Assembly (NCBI GenBank): GCA_017938405.1
Contig: JAGBBP010000014.1
Span: forward strand, 329,034-393,033
Origin: Lachnospiraceae bacterium
Lineage (GTDB): Bacteria > Bacillota > Clostridia > Lachnospirales > Lachnospiraceae
Reading direction: 5' to 3'
Length of the DNA stretch: 64,000 bases
Below, one piece after another: positions 61,909-64,000 of the stretch. The position numbers were made by a program, and so were the translations under genes. The first letter of the stretch is position 1, and each line of letters begins with the position of its first letter. Below the pieces are notes generated by a model. The model did no database searches. It had not been told where the DNA came from and saw only the letters and a list, made by a program, of their open reading frames with translations.

Positions 61909-62195
61909 GGGAACCGCCGTCCACTTTTCGCCCCGGAAGCACCCTATACTATATGTTTTCTTTGAATATCGTGGAGGATATTAGATTTTCTTATTGTCCC
62001 GTCTGCCATCAGCAACGTTCAGACAAGGATGTCTGAACGAAGTCGCCACGTAACAAGGAGGTTGCGTCAGACCGGTTGCGTTCCTTTTATTAACCCATTC
62101 CGGGACAATTAGAAAAACTTATATCCGTAACCCATGAAAAGAAAGCATATAGTATAGGGTGGTTCCGATTCAACAAAAGTACCTCGGCGGTTCCC
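61909..62195. repeat. Long nested fold-back element 2 (MITE-like or structured RNA)
   Basis: Perfect paired blocks are GGGAACCGCCG (61909-61919 with 62185-62195), CACCCTATACTATATG (61940-61955 with 62146-62161, extended by TTTCTTT/AAAGAAA) and ATTGTCCCG (61993-62001 with 62101-62109). The apical part has its own hairpin, CGTTCAGACA/TGTCTGAACG (62016-62039). No coding frame spans it. The element starts 16 nt after the pspC stop and is followed by a strong terminator. Confidence 0.85.
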
Positions 62196-62211
62196 TGTTT
62201 CACTTCGCAAG

Positions 62212-62403
62212 TTACGCTTCCGGCATAATGAGCGCCGCAATTAAGTAGGCAAGGATACCGGTTCCCGCTGCCAGTACAAGCAACACCCAAATCAGACGGA
62301 TAATGGTCGGGTCAAGGTTAAGATACTCAGCCAATCCTCCGCAAACACCGCAAAGCTTTCTGTCATTTCTCGATTTTGTTAACTTCTTATTCTGCATATC
62401 CAT
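62212..62403 (-). CDS. PspC domain protein
   Basis: A 63-residue PspC-domain protein: LTKSRNDRKLCGVCGGLAEYL is the domain start (in part KLCGVCGGLAEYLNLDPT), followed by one membrane helix with a LIMPEA end typical for the family. It is a small envelope-stress protein of unknown mechanism. It follows the DUF4097-like gene by 23 nt and shares its promoter. Confidence 0.95.
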   Translation of the reverse strand: MDMQNKKLTKSRNDRKLCGVCGGLAEYLNLDPTIIRLIWVLLVLAAGTGILAYLIAALIMPEA

Positions 62404-62426
62404 ACTCGTTTCCTCTCTTTCTTCTT

Positions 62427-63263
62427 TTAATCTTCAAAGCGAACATCCACTTCACCGATTCCGCATTTTATATCCATCCGGCTTGTTGCCGAAGATGTTC
62501 CGTAACTTTTACTTCCACTGCCTTCAATGCTGATATCCCCGAAATCAATTTCTCCCAAACCGCAATTCAAATCTCCGCGGTACTCCTCCTGTTCCCCTTC
62601 TACCTCAAGCTCCATGGAGCCGACACCGCAATCTACTGTGGTATCTCCGGTAAAGATTCCGGATAAATTCATCTGTCCCACACCACACATCAACTCCGCA
62701 TTGGTAAGTACCACCTCATCGGCATAAAATGCTCCGGCACCCGCATTAAACTTTGCCATCTCCGTCGCAGTCAGATTGTAAGCATTCAACTGTCCTGCTC
62801 CTACCGTAACATACAGTTCTTTTGCCGTAATCCCTTCCATCCCGATTTCCGCCGCACCGAATTCAAACACCGCGCTGTCCAAAACCGCATTCTTCGGAAC
62901 GGTAAGGGTAATCTTCTGTTTGTCAATATCATTGTCATACATTAACTTTGACGGCCAGTTATCCTTCTGCCGGTAGGTAATCCGTAAAACACCGTCTTCA
63001 TACCGGTCGGAAATGGTTCCGTACTTCAATCCTTCATAGCTGAGAATGTATTCCTCCGTATCTCCTATCATTACATCAATCGTACTTGCCCCCACTTCAA
63101 AGACAAGGTCCTTTACCGTTCCCGGGAAAGTTCTGGTTCCGCTTTCTCCGCCTATGGTTCCGCCGTCACTGTCCCGGCCTTTTTTCATAGCAATCAGACC
63201 TACAGCGAGTAAAATCATTGCAACTCCGATTGCAATAAAAACGATTTGCTTTGCACTCTTCAT
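62427..63263 (-). CDS. DUF4097-like membrane-anchored protein
   Basis: A 278-residue protein: an N-terminal membrane segment (about 6-26), a short linker and a long beta-solenoid-like body with repeated LxVxxGxGxI/V turns (VEVGASTIDV-like, AKFNAGAGAFYADEV, AELMCGVGQMNLSG, LNCGLGEIDFGD, IKCGIGEVDV). This is the DUF4097/LiaF-C type repeat fold seen in envelope-stress genes, usually beside pspC as here. It may be a surface sensor or scaffold. Confidence 0.88.
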   Translation of the reverse strand: MKSAKQIVFIAIGVAMILLAVGLIAMKKGRDSDGGTIGGESGTRTFPGTVKDLVFEVGASTIDVMIGDTEEYILSYEGLKYGTISDRYEDGVLRITYRQKDNWPSKLMYDNDIDKQKITLTVPKNAVLDSAVFEFGAAEIGMEGITAKELYVTVGAGQLNAYNLTATEMAKFNAGAGAFYADEVVLTNAELMCGVGQMNLSGIFTGDTTVDCGVGSMELEVEGEQEEYRGDLNCGLGEIDFGDISIEGSGSKSYGTSSATSRMDIKCGIGEVDVRFED

Positions 63264-63310
63264 ATACTCCTGCCTCCTATGTTGTATTGTTTCTTCTTTG
63301 AACTGTCCCT

Positions 63311-63339
63311 ATTGTATGCTACTTTTTCTCCGAATGCAA
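63311..63339 (-). promoter_or_regulatory. Sigma-A promoter of the DUF4097-pspC unit
   Basis: TTGCAT (63334-63339) and TACAAT (63311-63316) on the minus strand are 17 nt apart. Confidence 0.7.
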
Positions 63340-63424
63340 TAGGGTTAACCGTATTCTAATGGAATTCTAATTTTCCGGGAAACACCATAAAAATCTTCAG
63401 AAATTGCGCAATTTCCTATAAAGC

Positions 63425-63459
63425 AAAAAACGGTTGCGCACTTACACGCAACCGTCCTT
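63425..63459 (-). terminator. Terminator of glnN
   Basis: On the minus strand ACGGTTGCG and CGCAACCGT form a 9-bp stem followed by TTTTTTGC, about 20 nt after the stop. Confidence 0.88.
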
Positions 63460-63478
63460 TATTAGATATTCTCTTGTT

Positions 63479-64000
63479 TTACTGTTCAAACAGCAAGTCA
63501 CCGTAACTCGGCACCGGCCAGTCTTTCTTCGCCACCAGCATCTCCAGCTTATCAATCGGTGCGCGAAGGGCTTCCATTGCCGGAACCACAGACCTGCGGA
63601 AGTATAATCCCTGTTCCTTGCCCGGCGTCTTCTCGGCTGCTTCCTCGATGCGAGCCTCAAGGGTCTTCTGTGCGGCTCTTGCCGTAACCAAAAGCTCGGA
63701 AATCTCGGACAGCATGGAAGTCTGTACGGTCACATCCGCCCCCGGAACAGCCTGACGAATGGTATTGATGGAGTTAGCCAACTCCGTGGTATACTGGATT
63801 ACCGCCGGAATGTACTGCTTTGCGGACATATCCACCATGGTTCTGGCCTCAATGTTAATGGCCTTGGAATAAATCTCGTAGCTTACCTCCGCACGGGAAT
63901 GTAACTCTGCCTCGGAAAGTACGTGATGCTTTTCAAAAATACGAACGGTATTTTCACTGAGTAATGCCGGAATAGACTCCACCATAGACGCAATGTTCGG
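63479..64000 (-). CDS. glnN: Type III glutamine synthetase, C-terminal part
   Basis: The last 173 codons of a gene whose start lies beyond the right edge; the frame is open to base 64000 (Pro-Asn-Ile-Ala-Ser before the first visible Met). The segment YSKAINIEARTMVDMSAKQ, then IPAVIQYTTELANSI, is typical of the helical C-terminal extension of GlnN (GSIII), the large dodecameric glutamine synthetase of Bacteroides, cyanobacteria and Clostridia. It makes glutamine from glutamate, ammonia and ATP. The catalytic part is outside the window. Confidence 0.93.
   Translation of the reverse strand, partial: PNIASMVESIPALLSENTVRIFEKHHVLSEAELHSRAEVSYEIYSKAINIEARTMVDMSAKQYIPAVIQYTTELANSINTIRQAVPGADVTVQTSMLSEISELLVTARAAQKTLEARIEEAAEKTPGKEQGLYFRRSVVPAMEALRAPIDKLEMLVAKKDWPVPSYGDLLFEQ

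Noticed and set aside
1..64000. CRISPR array, prophage, integrase or insertion sequence
   Set aside because: No regularly spaced direct repeats, no cas, integrase, transposase or phage structural gene could be found.

Overview
The window looks like a chromosomal segment of a spore-forming Lachnospiraceae-type Clostridium relative. The support is an alpha/beta small acid-soluble spore protein, GerW (YtfJ), YlbJ and a SpoVK/CbbX-like AAA ATPase, a type III glutamine synthetase, a C_GCAxxG_C_C protein, and the Firmicutes order rpmB - asp23 - fakA - recG and rsmD - coaD - tmcAL - ylbJ. Most genes lie on the minus strand. I saw no rRNA, tRNA, CRISPR array, transposase or phage structural gene.

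Region 1 (1-8.9 kb) is accessory on the left and sensory/transport on the right. It holds an AT-rich membrane protein cut by the edge, an HNH nuclease coupled to a MazG-like pyrophosphohydrolase, an MqsR-type toxin with a zinc finger-HTH-Panacea antitoxin, a 37-residue mini-protein, a SIMPL protein, a membrane-anchored protein that may be a distant bilin reductase relative, a chemoreceptor, and a cobalamin-riboswitch operon (DUF4430 lipoprotein plus ECF S component). Region 2 (8.9-22.5 kb) has a hybrid histidine kinase, an exporter, an OmpR-type two-component system running into an ABC-2 transporter with two lipid- or membrane-anchored accessory proteins, a 310-bp fold-back element, and an old-yellow-enzyme/FAD oxidoreductase. 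Region 3 (22.6-27.8 kb) is an ABC-2 transporter divergent from a NarL-type two-component system, with an operator-like dyad between them.

Region 4 (27.8-32.5 kb) is housekeeping and sporulation: tmcAL, ylbJ, a DivIVA-like coiled coil, coaD, rsmD, SASP. Region 5 (32.5-41.9 kb) is a cell-surface glycan cluster (two GT2 enzymes, UDP-galactopyranose mutase, two large GT-C-like membrane proteins) behind an AAA ATPase. Region 6 (42-47.8 kb) is recG, fakA, asp23, rpmB and gerW. Region 7 (47.9-61.7 kb) holds DUF2953, a rhomboid-fold protein, CorA, a YtrA-type regulator with its ABC transporter, DUF378, an SH3b membrane protein, two AAA-type ATPases, argS, and a Cys-rich MarR regulator with its C_GCAxxG_C_C partner. 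Region 8 (61.8-64 kb) has a second long fold-back element, PspC, a DUF4097-like protein and the 3' part of glnN.

The most unusual non-coding signals are the two roughly 290-310 bp fold-back elements, each starting within about 2-17 nt of a stop codon; a twin-hairpin 3'-end element seen three times; and a short repeat placed after two different terminators.
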